Shown here: in pieces, positions 26,869 to 35,370 of the stretch
Layout of the letters: every line of letters begins with the position of its first letter
Position numbering within the stretch: the first letter of the stretch is position 1
NCBI GenBank assembly: GCA_016290295.1
Contig: JAEETJ010000005.1
Coordinates: 62,001 to 126,000 of the forward strand
Reading direction: 5' to 3'
Length of the DNA: 64,000 nt
Origin: Bacteroidales bacterium
GTDB lineage: Bacteria > Bacteroidota > Bacteroidia > Bacteroidales > WCHB1-69
Position numbers and translations under genes: made by a program
The notes under the pieces: generated by a model
Told to the model about the DNA's origin: nothing
The model's database searches: none
What the model saw: only the letters and a program-made list of their open reading frames with translations

Positions 26869-28380
26869 ATGACGATTAAAGAGATTGAGAGAGTTTTATT
26901 TCAAGAACAAGAATTAAAACTCACTGAAGAAGAACGAAAACAGATAGAAAAAAGCTATAATTTCCTGAATGACTTTGCCAAAGACAAGGTCATTTATGGT
27001 ATTAATACAGGCTTCGGTCCCATGGCCCAGTACCGCATCAGCGACGAGGAACTGAATGCTTTGCAGTACAATATTGTGCGCAGCCATTCGACGGGTGCGG
27101 GCGAGCCATTTGACCCCATCTACGTACGTGCAGCCATGATGTCGCGCTTCACCACTTTTGTAAGTGGCAAATCCGGCATCCATCCTGACGTGATGCAGAT
27201 GCTGTTAACCTTCATCAACAAAGGCATTTATCCAATAATTCCCCAGCACGGCAGCGTCGGTGCCAGCGGTGATCTGGTACAATTAGCACACATGTCTTTG
27301 GCCCTCATCGGTGAAGGGGAAGTATTCTACAAAGGCCAACGCCGTCCCACCGCAGAAGTTTTCAAAGAATTAGGTATCAGTCCTTTGAAATTGCATTTGC
27401 GTGACGGTCTCGCCTTGGTAAACGGCACCGCCATGATGACGGGTGTGGGAATAGTCAACTTACACCACGCTAAGCGACTGCTCAGTATCGCCACTTTGGT
27501 ATCGGTAATGATCAATGAGATTGCCGCCTCCTACGATGATTTCATGGCCGCCGAACTGAATGAGCTGAAAAAACACAAGGGACAGACTCTCATCGCCCAA
27601 AAGATGAGAGAGTATGCCGCCGACAGCCAATGCATGCTCAAACGCGAAGTGGAGATGTACCATGCCCACGAGGAGAAAATCTTCAAGCACAAAGTGCAAC
27701 CTTACTACTCACTGCGTTGTGTGCCCCAGATACTGGGTCCAATTTTCGACACTTTGGAATATACCGAAAAAACACTGGAAGAAGAATTCAACGCGGTAGA
27801 TGACAATCCCATCGTGGACATCGACACCCAGACGGTATATCACGGGGGCAATTTCCACGGCGACTATATCTCCTTCGAGATGGACAAGCTGAAAATCGCC
27901 ATGGTTAAACTGACAGTTCTCATGGAACGCCAGCTGAACTATATCTGTCACGACCGTATCAACGGCATACTACCACCTTTCTGCAACCTTGGACAGTTAG
28001 GACTCAACTACGGCATCCAGGCATTGCAGTTCACGGCCACTTCCACCACTGCGGAATCTCAGACTTTAGCTAACTCCATGTATGTGCACAGCATCCCCAA
28101 CAACAACGACAACCAGGATGTGGTGAGCATGGGTACCAACTCCGCCATATTGGCCAAACGAGTCCTCGAGAACGCTTATCAGGTGATGGCTATTTATTTG
28201 ATTGGCCTGGCCCAAGCGGTTGATTGCCTGAAAGTCAGCGACAAGATGGCGAGCAAGACAAAAGAGCTGTACCAAGCCATCCGCAATATCGTCCCAGCAT
28301 TTATCGACGACACCCCGAAATATCAGGACATTGTCAATGTCATCAATTATCTGAAAGAATCACAAATAGAAATACTGTAA
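26869..28380 (+). CDS. Aromatic amino acid ammonia-lyase (HAL/TAL family; tyrosine ammonia-lyase-like)
   Basis: GASGDLVQLAHM MIO motif; YGINTGFGPMAQYRI, LQYNIVRSHSTG and SIPNNNDNQDVVSMGTNSA closely resemble the Flavobacterium johnsoniae TAL as I recall it; position at head of an APE-like cluster. Confidence 0.88.
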   Translation: MTIKEIERVLFQEQELKLTEEERKQIEKSYNFLNDFAKDKVIYGINTGFGPMAQYRISDEELNALQYNIVRSHSTGAGEPFDPIYVRAAMMSRFTTFVSGKSGIHPDVMQMLLTFINKGIYPIIPQHGSVGASGDLVQLAHMSLALIGEGEVFYKGQRRPTAEVFKELGISPLKLHLRDGLALVNGTAMMTGVGIVNLHHAKRLLSIATLVSVMINEIAASYDDFMAAELNELKKHKGQTLIAQKMREYAADSQCMLKREVEMYHAHEEKIFKHKVQPYYSLRCVPQILGPIFDTLEYTEKTLEEEFNAVDDNPIVDIDTQTVYHGGNFHGDYISFEMDKLKIAMVKLTVLMERQLNYICHDRINGILPPFCNLGQLGLNYGIQALQFTATSTTAESQTLANSMYVHSIPNNNDNQDVVSMGTNSAILAKRVLENAYQVMAIYLIGLAQAVDCLKVSDKMASKTKELYQAIRNIVPAFIDDTPKYQDIVNVINYLKESQIEIL

Positions 28381-29108
28381 TGAAATACGCCTTAGTAACT
28401 GGCGGTTCAAGAGGCATAGGACGCGCCATCTGCGTCAAGCTGTCCCAAATGGGCTGCCATGTGATTATCAACTATAACAGCAACCGTGAGGCTGCTCTTG
28501 AAACGCAACAGAAAGTGGAAGCCCTGGGAGGAAGTGCCGAATTGCTGCCTTTTGATGTGGCTGACGAGGAGCAGGTCAACGCTGCCTTAGACCGTTGGAA
28601 TGACAAGCATCCCGATGAGACCATCTCCATCTTGGTCAACAATGCCGGCATCCGCCGTGATGGTTTGACAGTTTTTATGAGCAACGATGAATGGCAGGAT
28701 GTGTTGAATACCAACCTCAACGGTTTCTTCTATCTTACCCGCCGTTTGGTGAAAGAAATGATGACCAAACGCTATGGCCGCATCATTAACATCGCCTCTC
28801 TGTCGGGCTTGAAAGGAATGCCTGGACAGCTCAACTACTCCGCCGCCAAGGCGGCCATGATAGGTGCCACCAAAGCGCTGGCCCAGGAAGTCGGTGCGCG
28901 CAAGATCACCGTCAACGCTGTAGCTCCGGGCTTTATTGCCACCGATATGACCAAGGAATTGGATGAGGCCAGCCTGAAAAAGATGATACCCGCAGGTCGC
29001 TTCGGCGAACCCGAAGAGGTCGCCGCTGTAGTGGGTTTCCTCGCCTCCGACGAAGCCGCCTACGTGAATGGTGAGGTGATTTCGGTGAATGGAGGGCTGT
29101 ACAGTTAA
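28380..29108 (+). CDS. 3-oxoacyl-ACP reductase (FabG-like SDR)
   Basis: VTGGSRGIGRAIC, NNAGIRRDG, YSAAKAAMIG, AVAPGFIATDMT; TAATG overlap with upstream stop. Confidence 0.93.
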   Translation: MKYALVTGGSRGIGRAICVKLSQMGCHVIINYNSNREAALETQQKVEALGGSAELLPFDVADEEQVNAALDRWNDKHPDETISILVNNAGIRRDGLTVFMSNDEWQDVLNTNLNGFFYLTRRLVKEMMTKRYGRIINIASLSGLKGMPGQLNYSAAKAAMIGATKALAQEVGARKITVNAVAPGFIATDMTKELDEASLKKMIPAGRFGEPEEVAAVVGFLASDEAAYVNGEVISVNGGLYS

Positions 29109-29158
29109 CAGTTAACAATTAACAATTAATAATTATCAATTATTAATTATCAATTAGC

Positions 29159-30379
29159 ATGAGAAGAGTCGTAATCACTGGAATGGGAATATACTCCTGC
29201 TTGGGTAAGAATCTGGAGGAGGTACGCCAATCGTTATACGAGGGGAAATCGGGCATAGGCATTGACCCGATGCGTACCGAATACGGCTACCGCTCGCCAC
29301 TTACCGGCATTGTAGAGCGTCCGCAGCTGAAAGGCTTGTTGGACCGCCGTTCCCGTATTTGCTTGGCTGAAGAGGGTGAATTTGCCTACATGGCCACTGC
29401 CGAGGCATTACGCAACGCAGGCATCGACATGGACTATCTGGCCGCCAACGAGGTAGGCATATTCTATGGCAACGACTCCTCCGCCAAGGCTGTCATCGAC
29501 TCACACGAGACTACACTCCGCACCAAAGACACCACCTTAGTAGGTTCAGGAGCCATATTCCAATCGATGAACTCCACCGTCACGATGAACTTGTCCACTA
29601 TTTTCAAGCTCAGGGGTGTCAACATGACCATCAGTGCGGCCTGTGCCAGTGGCTCTCACGCCATCGGTTTGGGCTTGATGTTCATCCGCCAGGGCTTGCA
29701 GGACATGGTGATTTGCGGGGGTTGCCAGGAAACCAACTACCTTTCCATGGGTAGTTTCGACGGCATCAGTGCCTTTTCCACCCGCATCAGCGACCCTACC
29801 AAGGCTTCCCGTCCTTTCGACCGAGACCGCGACGGCTTAGTGCCCAGTGGAGGTGCCGCTACAGTCATTTTAGAGGACTACGAACATGCGGTGAAACGTG
29901 GCGCAACCATCATTGCCGAAGTCATGGGTTATGGTTTCTCTTCCAATGGTGCCAACATTTCACAGCCCAGCGACCAAGGATCTGCCATTGCCATGGAACG
30001 TGCTATTAAAGACGCCGGTGTACAGACTCAAGATATCGACTATATCAACGCTCATGCCACCTCTACGGTGCAAGGCGACGCTTTCGAGGCCATGGCACTC
30101 GACCAGCTCTTCACCCCCTGCCATACGCCCATCAGCTCTACCAAAGGCATGACCGGACACGAATGCTGGATGGCTGGCGCCAGCGAGATTATATACTCCA
30201 ATCTCATGATGCTCAATAATTTCATCGCCCCTAACCTCAACTTCGAGAACCCCGATGAATACTCCAAAAACCTGAATATCATCAATAAAACCATCGAGAA
30301 AAACATCGACATTTACTTGTCAAACTCCTTCGGTTTCGGTGGTACTAACAGTGCATTAGTAATCAAGAAAATCAAATAG
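29159..30379 (+). CDS. Beta-ketoacyl-ACP synthase (KS)
   Basis: SAACASGSHAIG Cys, INAHATSTVQGD His, STKGMTGHECWMAGASE His. Confidence 0.93.
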   Translation: MRRVVITGMGIYSCLGKNLEEVRQSLYEGKSGIGIDPMRTEYGYRSPLTGIVERPQLKGLLDRRSRICLAEEGEFAYMATAEALRNAGIDMDYLAANEVGIFYGNDSSAKAVIDSHETTLRTKDTTLVGSGAIFQSMNSTVTMNLSTIFKLRGVNMTISAACASGSHAIGLGLMFIRQGLQDMVICGGCQETNYLSMGSFDGISAFSTRISDPTKASRPFDRDRDGLVPSGGAATVILEDYEHAVKRGATIIAEVMGYGFSSNGANISQPSDQGSAIAMERAIKDAGVQTQDIDYINAHATSTVQGDAFEAMALDQLFTPCHTPISSTKGMTGHECWMAGASEIIYSNLMMLNNFIAPNLNFENPDEYSKNLNIINKTIEKNIDIYLSNSFGFGGTNSALVIKKIK

Positions 30380-30381
30380 AA

Positions 30382-30627
30382 ATGACAAGAGAAGACATCA
30401 TTAAAACCATCAACACCTTCTTGGTTGAAGAACTTGAAATTGATGAGGAATTATTGCAAGAAGATGCTCTGCTGAAGGAAAAACTCGGCATTGACAGTCT
30501 GGACTTTGTGGATATCGTCGTCATCGTAGAGCGTAATTTCGGCTTCAAAATCAAGCCCGAAGAGATGAAACCCATCAAGACTTTGGGACAGTTCTACGAC
30601 TATATTGAAAACAAGGTTAATCAATAA
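30382..30627 (+). CDS. Acyl carrier protein
   Basis: LGIDSLDFVDIVVIVE phosphopantetheine site. Confidence 0.93.
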   Translation: MTREDIIKTINTFLVEELEIDEELLQEDALLKEKLGIDSLDFVDIVVIVERNFGFKIKPEEMKPIKTLGQFYDYIENKVNQ

Positions 30628-30636
30628 ACAAGATTA

Positions 30637-30660
30637 GAGCCGCCATAATATGACGGCTCC
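30637..30660. repeat. Palindromic element (GAGCCGCCATAATATGACGGCTCC), variant of the GGGCTGTC family
   Basis: Hairpin with one mismatch; related to 8481, 13869 and 54799 elements. Confidence 0.6.
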
Positions 30661-30682
30661 ACATAGCCACACCACAATCGCA

Positions 30683-31588
30683 ATGGCTGAGGAACGTCAA
30701 TGGAAAGGCACCACCGGCGGTGGAAATTTCGGTCAGAAGGCATTATTTGTCATGCTGAAACGAATACCTGTCATCCTGCTCTACCCTGTACTTTATTTAG
30801 TAGTACCCTTTTATTTTTTCTTGGGACGCAAAGCCACAGAATCTGTAAAATTCTATCACAGAGAAATTTGGAAACAAGGAAAAATAAAAACCTTATGGCG
30901 CAGTTTTCTCAGCGAGCTCACTTTCGGCAAGGTGGTTTTGGATAAATTCGCAGTGCTTGCCGGCAATACCAAACAGTTTGACATCCGTTTTAACGATGAA
31001 GACCTACAAAATTTCAACACCTTGTTAGACCAAGACAAGGGTATCATTTTGGCGGGTTCTCATATCGGAAATTTCGAACTCTTAGGACAAACTTTGTCAC
31101 AAGACAAGAAGCCTATCAGCTGTATCATTTACGGTGGAGAAAGTTCTAATTATCAAGCTCATAGAGACCAATCATTCGGCAAACAAAATGTCAAACTCAT
31201 CCCTATTAGCAACGATATGTCGCATCTGTTTACTATCAAAGACGCCTTGGACAAAGGAGAGATTGTCGCCATTTTATGCGACCGTCATTTTGGTGGACGG
31301 AAAATCAAAAAATGCGAATTTTTAGGCAAGGAAGCCAATTTCCCAACGGGCATTTTCATCATGGCAGCCCAGATGGGAATTCCTGTCATATCCACTTTCA
31401 TCATGAAAGGCAAGGGCACGCACTATACTGGTTATTTGAAGCACCTTCATATTAACGAAGAAGAAGAATCTGTCAGCAAGAAGACTGATGAGTTACTGAA
31501 AGCGTACGTTTCCTCTATCGAAAATATCTTGCACCAATACCCTCTCCAATGGTTCAACTATTACCCCTTCTGGGAAATGGATAAATAA
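30683..31588 (+). CDS. Lysophospholipid acyltransferase family protein (LpxL/ApeD-like)
   Basis: LAGSHIGNFELLGQTL, LCDRHFGGRKIKKCEFLGKEANFPTGIFIMA; ATG at 30683 preferred over the track start, which lies inside a palindrome. Confidence 0.85.
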   Translation: MAEERQWKGTTGGGNFGQKALFVMLKRIPVILLYPVLYLVVPFYFFLGRKATESVKFYHREIWKQGKIKTLWRSFLSELTFGKVVLDKFAVLAGNTKQFDIRFNDEDLQNFNTLLDQDKGIILAGSHIGNFELLGQTLSQDKKPISCIIYGGESSNYQAHRDQSFGKQNVKLIPISNDMSHLFTIKDALDKGEIVAILCDRHFGGRKIKKCEFLGKEANFPTGIFIMAAQMGIPVISTFIMKGKGTHYTGYLKHLHINEEEESVSKKTDELLKAYVSSIENILHQYPLQWFNYYPFWEMDK

Positions 31589-31614
31589 TTAAGATTCAAA
31601 TAAATATCAAAAAT

Positions 31615-32700
31615 ATGGAATTAAATTCACCGCAAAAAGAAATCTACGGAAAAGAACAGCATTCTGTTCTTCGCGCACAGCGTTTGGCACAGGAAATCGC
31701 CTTTGGGCCTATCGTTTTCCAAGTGTCACGTCTGATGGTCAAATTCGGCATTTTCCAGTTGTTGGATGATCATAAAGAAGGACTAACCCTTGAGGAAATA
31801 GCAGAAAAAACAGGGATTTCTCTTTATGGTGTGAAAGTGTTGGTGGAGTCTTCTCTCACCATCGGAACTATACTGCTCAAAAAAGGCAAATTTCACTTGG
31901 CCAAGGCCGGTTGGTTCCTGCTGAACGACCAGATGGCACGGGTGAATATGGACTTCAACCACGATGTTAACTATCTGGGAATGTTTTATTTGGAGGAGAC
32001 TATACTGAAAGGCAAGCCAGAGGGATTAAAGACACTTGGCGACTGGCCAACCATTTATGAAGGCTTATCCACACTTCCCAAGCAAGCCCAGAAAAGCTGG
32101 TTCGCTTTCGACCACTTTTATTCCGACAATTCCTTTGAGCAGGCTTTGCAAATTGTATTCGCAAGACAACCCAAAAATATCCTTGATGTGGGCGGCAACA
32201 CTGGTCGCTGGGCCACTCAATGTGTCCATTACAACCCGGAAGTGAAAGTGACCATCATGGATCTGCCGCAACAGCTGGAGATGATGCGTCAGCAAACCCA
32301 GGGTATGGATGGTGCTGACCGTATCGACGGTTATGCAGGTAACCTGTTGGACCCCAACACCCAGCTACCCAAGGGCTATGACGTAATCTGGATGAGCCAG
32401 TTTTTGGATTGTTTCTCTGAAGAGGAAGTCGTCAGCATCCTTAAACGTGCGGCTCAGTCAATGGGTAAGAACAGCCGATTGTTCATCATGGAGACTTTCT
32501 GGGACAGACAAAACTTCGAAACCGCCTCGTACTGTCTGGCACAAATCAGTTTATACTTCTCCGCCATGGCCAATGGCAACAGCAAAATGTACTATTCCGG
32601 TGACATGATACGATGCATTGAAGAAGCCGGATTGAAGGTTGAAAAAATTCACGACAACCTTGGTTTAGCACACAGTATTGTGGAGTGCGGAACGCTGTAA
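31615..32700 (+). CDS. SAM-dependent methyltransferase (O-methyltransferase type, with winged-helix dimerisation domain)
   Basis: LTLEEIAEKTGISLYGVKVLVESSL wHTH; NILDVGGNTGRWATQCVHYNPEVKVTIMDLPQQLEMM. Confidence 0.88.
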   Translation: MELNSPQKEIYGKEQHSVLRAQRLAQEIAFGPIVFQVSRLMVKFGIFQLLDDHKEGLTLEEIAEKTGISLYGVKVLVESSLTIGTILLKKGKFHLAKAGWFLLNDQMARVNMDFNHDVNYLGMFYLEETILKGKPEGLKTLGDWPTIYEGLSTLPKQAQKSWFAFDHFYSDNSFEQALQIVFARQPKNILDVGGNTGRWATQCVHYNPEVKVTIMDLPQQLEMMRQQTQGMDGADRIDGYAGNLLDPNTQLPKGYDVIWMSQFLDCFSEEEVVSILKRAAQSMGKNSRLFIMETFWDRQNFETASYCLAQISLYFSAMANGNSKMYYSGDMIRCIEEAGLKVEKIHDNLGLAHSIVECGTL

Positions 32701-32835
32701 TTCACAATGTACTATTAACAATTAATAATTAACAATTAATAATTGATAGTTATTGAATTGTGGTCTTTTTTATTAAGATTTGCGTATCCACGAAGTGGGT
32801 GGAGTTTGTCATTACAAAATAAAAATATATACATA

Positions 32836-32865
32836 TTTGTATGTCAGGAAAAATGCGTATCTTTG
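32836..32865 (+). promoter_or_regulatory. Predicted internal promoter of the PKS cluster
   Basis: TTTG (32836-32839), N18, TATCTTTG (32858-32865); spacer one nt shorter than consensus. Confidence 0.55.
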
Positions 32866-32888
32866 CAATTTTAATAAATTAGCAAAAG

Positions 32889-33323
32889 ATGAATCCTGTC
32901 AATGCAAGATCATATATTCCACAGCAGCCGCCCATCGTTATGGTGGACAGCTTCTTGGAGTGTGATGAAGCAACGATAACCACTCTTTTTAAAATCCCCG
33001 AAGACCATATATTCGTGCAGAACGGTCAGCTGAGTGCTGCCGGCTTGATAGAGAATATTGCACAGACCTGTGCCACCCGTATCGGCTGGATAAACCGTGA
33101 CAAGCCTGTTAAAATTGGAGTTATTGGAAGCATCAACAAACTGGAAATCAGTTTTTTCCCTCTTGCAGGAAAAACATTGGAGACCAGAGTTGACGTGTTA
33201 TCGGAGGTTTTTGAAGCCACCATTGTGAAAGCAGAGATAAAATGTGAAGGAAAGACGGTGGCCCAGGGGGAGATGAAAGTGTTTGTGACAGAGCAAAATG
33301 TAGTGAGAGAAAGTGAAAAATAA
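32889..33323 (+). CDS. Hotdog-fold dehydratase-like protein (ApeP-like)
   Basis: QNGQLSAAGLIENIAQTCATRIGW: conserved ExxAQ helix, no HFPG motif. Confidence 0.75.
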   Translation: MNPVNARSYIPQQPPIVMVDSFLECDEATITTLFKIPEDHIFVQNGQLSAAGLIENIAQTCATRIGWINRDKPVKIGVIGSINKLEISFFPLAGKTLETRVDVLSEVFEATIVKAEIKCEGKTVAQGEMKVFVTEQNVVRESEK

Positions 33324-35091
33324 ATACAGCATATACCAAAAAGGCCACAGCATTATCAGTCCGTTGGCCCATGGCAGCTACGCCAACTTCGAAGCCATAA
33401 TAGCAGGCAAAAGCCAATTGCAGTGTTATGAGCAGCGTTGGGGTATTCCAGAACCGTTTTTTGCTTCCCTTTTCCAGGATGAACATGATTTGAACGCTGT
33501 AGAGACATTGCATGAGACTTCTCTACATCAAATGGAGCCACAATACACCCGCTTTGAGAAATTAGCCATCAAAGCAGCGGAAGACGCTATCAAACAGGCA
33601 AATATTGATGCATCTAACGAGCGCGTTTTATTTATCCTGTCCACCACCAAGGGCAATGTCGAATTACTGGAACATCTTGGTTCATGCCACGACAACCGAC
33701 CCTATCTTTGGTATTCTGCCCAACTGATTGCCAAATATTTCGGTAATCAGAACACCCCTATTGTTGCCAGCAACGCTTGCATTTCGGGTTGTGCAGCCCA
33801 GATCGCCGCATACAACATGCTGCAGTACAGCGATCAGTATGATTACGTGGTTGTGGTGGGAGCTGAAGTGCTGTCAAAATTCATCATCTCCGGTTTCCAG
33901 TCGTTCAAAGCATTGTCGCCAGAACGCTGCAAACCCTTTGACCAGAACCGTTGTGGACTGAATCTTGGGGAGGCAGGTGCTGCCATTGTTTATGCCCGCA
34001 CCAAGACTCCAGAAGAACTGCCCGAACAGACCATCATCATGGAAGCAGGTGCCATCAACAACGATGCCAACCATATTTCAGGTCCCTCACGCACAGGCGA
34101 AGGTCTGCTGAAATCGATCCATAAAGTCACTGAAAACTTTGACACACAACGGATTGCCTTTATCAACACCCACGGCACCGCCACGTTGTACAACGACGAC
34201 ATGGAGTCGGTGGCCATCAACCGTGCCAGTCTGCAAGACATCCCTGTCAACAGTCTGAAGGGCTATTATGGACACACCTTAGGTGCCGCCGGCATCATGG
34301 AAGTCATCCTTTCCTCCATTGCCTTGCAAAAACGCATGGTCATCAAGAGCTTGGGAACCGAGCAAGCTGGCACCGCACAGCCGCTTAACGTGTGCATGGA
34401 AAACCATAAGATCCAAGGCGACGCTTTCTTGAAGCTCATCTCCGGCTTCGGTGGCAGCAATGCGGCAGTGCTGTTTTCCCTAAGACAGGGGTCAGGGGGC
34501 AGGAGTCAGGGGACAGTGATCAGAATTCACAATTCACAATTCACAATTCACAATTCAATTGTTTTGCCCCAAATAACCATAGGAGCACAAGGTATTGACG
34601 ACCAGCTCGCGCAGTTATACCGCAACATCGGTATGAGCTATCCTAAGTTCTTCAAGATGGACAGACTTTGCAAAGCCGGTATCTTGGGAGCGGAGATGCT
34701 GCTGAAAGACTATGATTTCGACCACGAGAATGTCAAGGCCGACTGGGGTATTATCTTGATGAACAGTGCTTCGTCTCTTGACAATGACCGTCGTTATCAG
34801 GAGACCATTGCTGAAGACAACTACTACCCCAGCCCAGCGGTTTTCGTTTATACTTTGGCCAATATCGTGACAGGAGAAATTGCCATCCGCCACAAAATCG
34901 GAGGCGAATCGTCTTTCTATGTCATGCCTAAATTTGACCAGAATCTGATGGAGGAAGTCATTGGCCAGGCATTCACCACCAATCCCGAATTGACGCATAT
35001 CATTTGTGGCTGGGTAGATGTGGACGGGGAGGAATGTAAAGTGAATATGAAGCTATATAAAAGAATTCAAAATTCAGAAATAAAACAATAA
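33313..35091 (+). CDS. Beta-ketoacyl synthase fused to a C-terminal KS-like (Cys-less) domain
   Basis: ASNACISGCAAQ Cys, INTHGTATLYND His, LKGYYGHTLGAAGIME His; then repeat-derived linker RQGSGGRSQGTVIRIHNSQFTIHNS; C-terminal half with YPSPAVFVYTLANIVTGEIAIRHKIGGESSFYV. Confidence 0.83.
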   Translation: MKNKYSIYQKGHSIISPLAHGSYANFEAIIAGKSQLQCYEQRWGIPEPFFASLFQDEHDLNAVETLHETSLHQMEPQYTRFEKLAIKAAEDAIKQANIDASNERVLFILSTTKGNVELLEHLGSCHDNRPYLWYSAQLIAKYFGNQNTPIVASNACISGCAAQIAAYNMLQYSDQYDYVVVVGAEVLSKFIISGFQSFKALSPERCKPFDQNRCGLNLGEAGAAIVYARTKTPEELPEQTIIMEAGAINNDANHISGPSRTGEGLLKSIHKVTENFDTQRIAFINTHGTATLYNDDMESVAINRASLQDIPVNSLKGYYGHTLGAAGIMEVILSSIALQKRMVIKSLGTEQAGTAQPLNVCMENHKIQGDAFLKLISGFGGSNAAVLFSLRQGSGGRSQGTVIRIHNSQFTIHNSIVLPQITIGAQGIDDQLAQLYRNIGMSYPKFFKMDRLCKAGILGAEMLLKDYDFDHENVKADWGIILMNSASSLDNDRRYQETIAEDNYYPSPAVFVYTLANIVTGEIAIRHKIGGESSFYVMPKFDQNLMEEVIGQAFTTNPELTHIICGWVDVDGEECKVNMKLYKRIQNSEIKQ

Positions 35092-35109
35092 ACATCTAAA
35101 AAATACAAC

Positions 35110-35367
35110 ATGGAAGAATTAATCTACAAATTAAAAGAAGAAATTATCGATGTATTGAATCTGGAAGGCATGAAGCCCGAAGACATTGACGAGAACGCTC
35201 CTTTATTTGGCGAAGGCCTCGGTTTGGACTCTATCGACGCATTGGAGTTGATAGTGCTGATGGAGAAGAACTACGGCATCAAGCTGAAAAATGCCAATGA
35301 GGGCAAGGAAATTTTCAAGTCCGTACGCGTGATGGCAGAATACATTAACGAACACAAAACGAAATAG
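35110..35367 (+). CDS. Acyl carrier protein
   Basis: GLGLDSIDALELIVLMEKNYGIKL. Confidence 0.93.
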   Translation: MEELIYKLKEEIIDVLNLEGMKPEDIDENAPLFGEGLGLDSIDALELIVLMEKNYGIKLKNANEGKEIFKSVRVMAEYINEHKTK

Positions 35368-35370
35368 TCA

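Noticed and set aside
26869-28380. Histidine ammonia-lyase (hutH) for histidine catabolism
   Set aside because: No hutU/hutI/hutG neighbours; sequence blocks and cluster context fit a TAL of the Flavobacterium type better. Substrate is still unproven.
30650-30682. Upstream start MTAPHSHTTIA for the LPLAT gene
   Set aside because: That start codon lies inside a dispersed palindrome (30637-30660); ATG at 30683 is more plausible.
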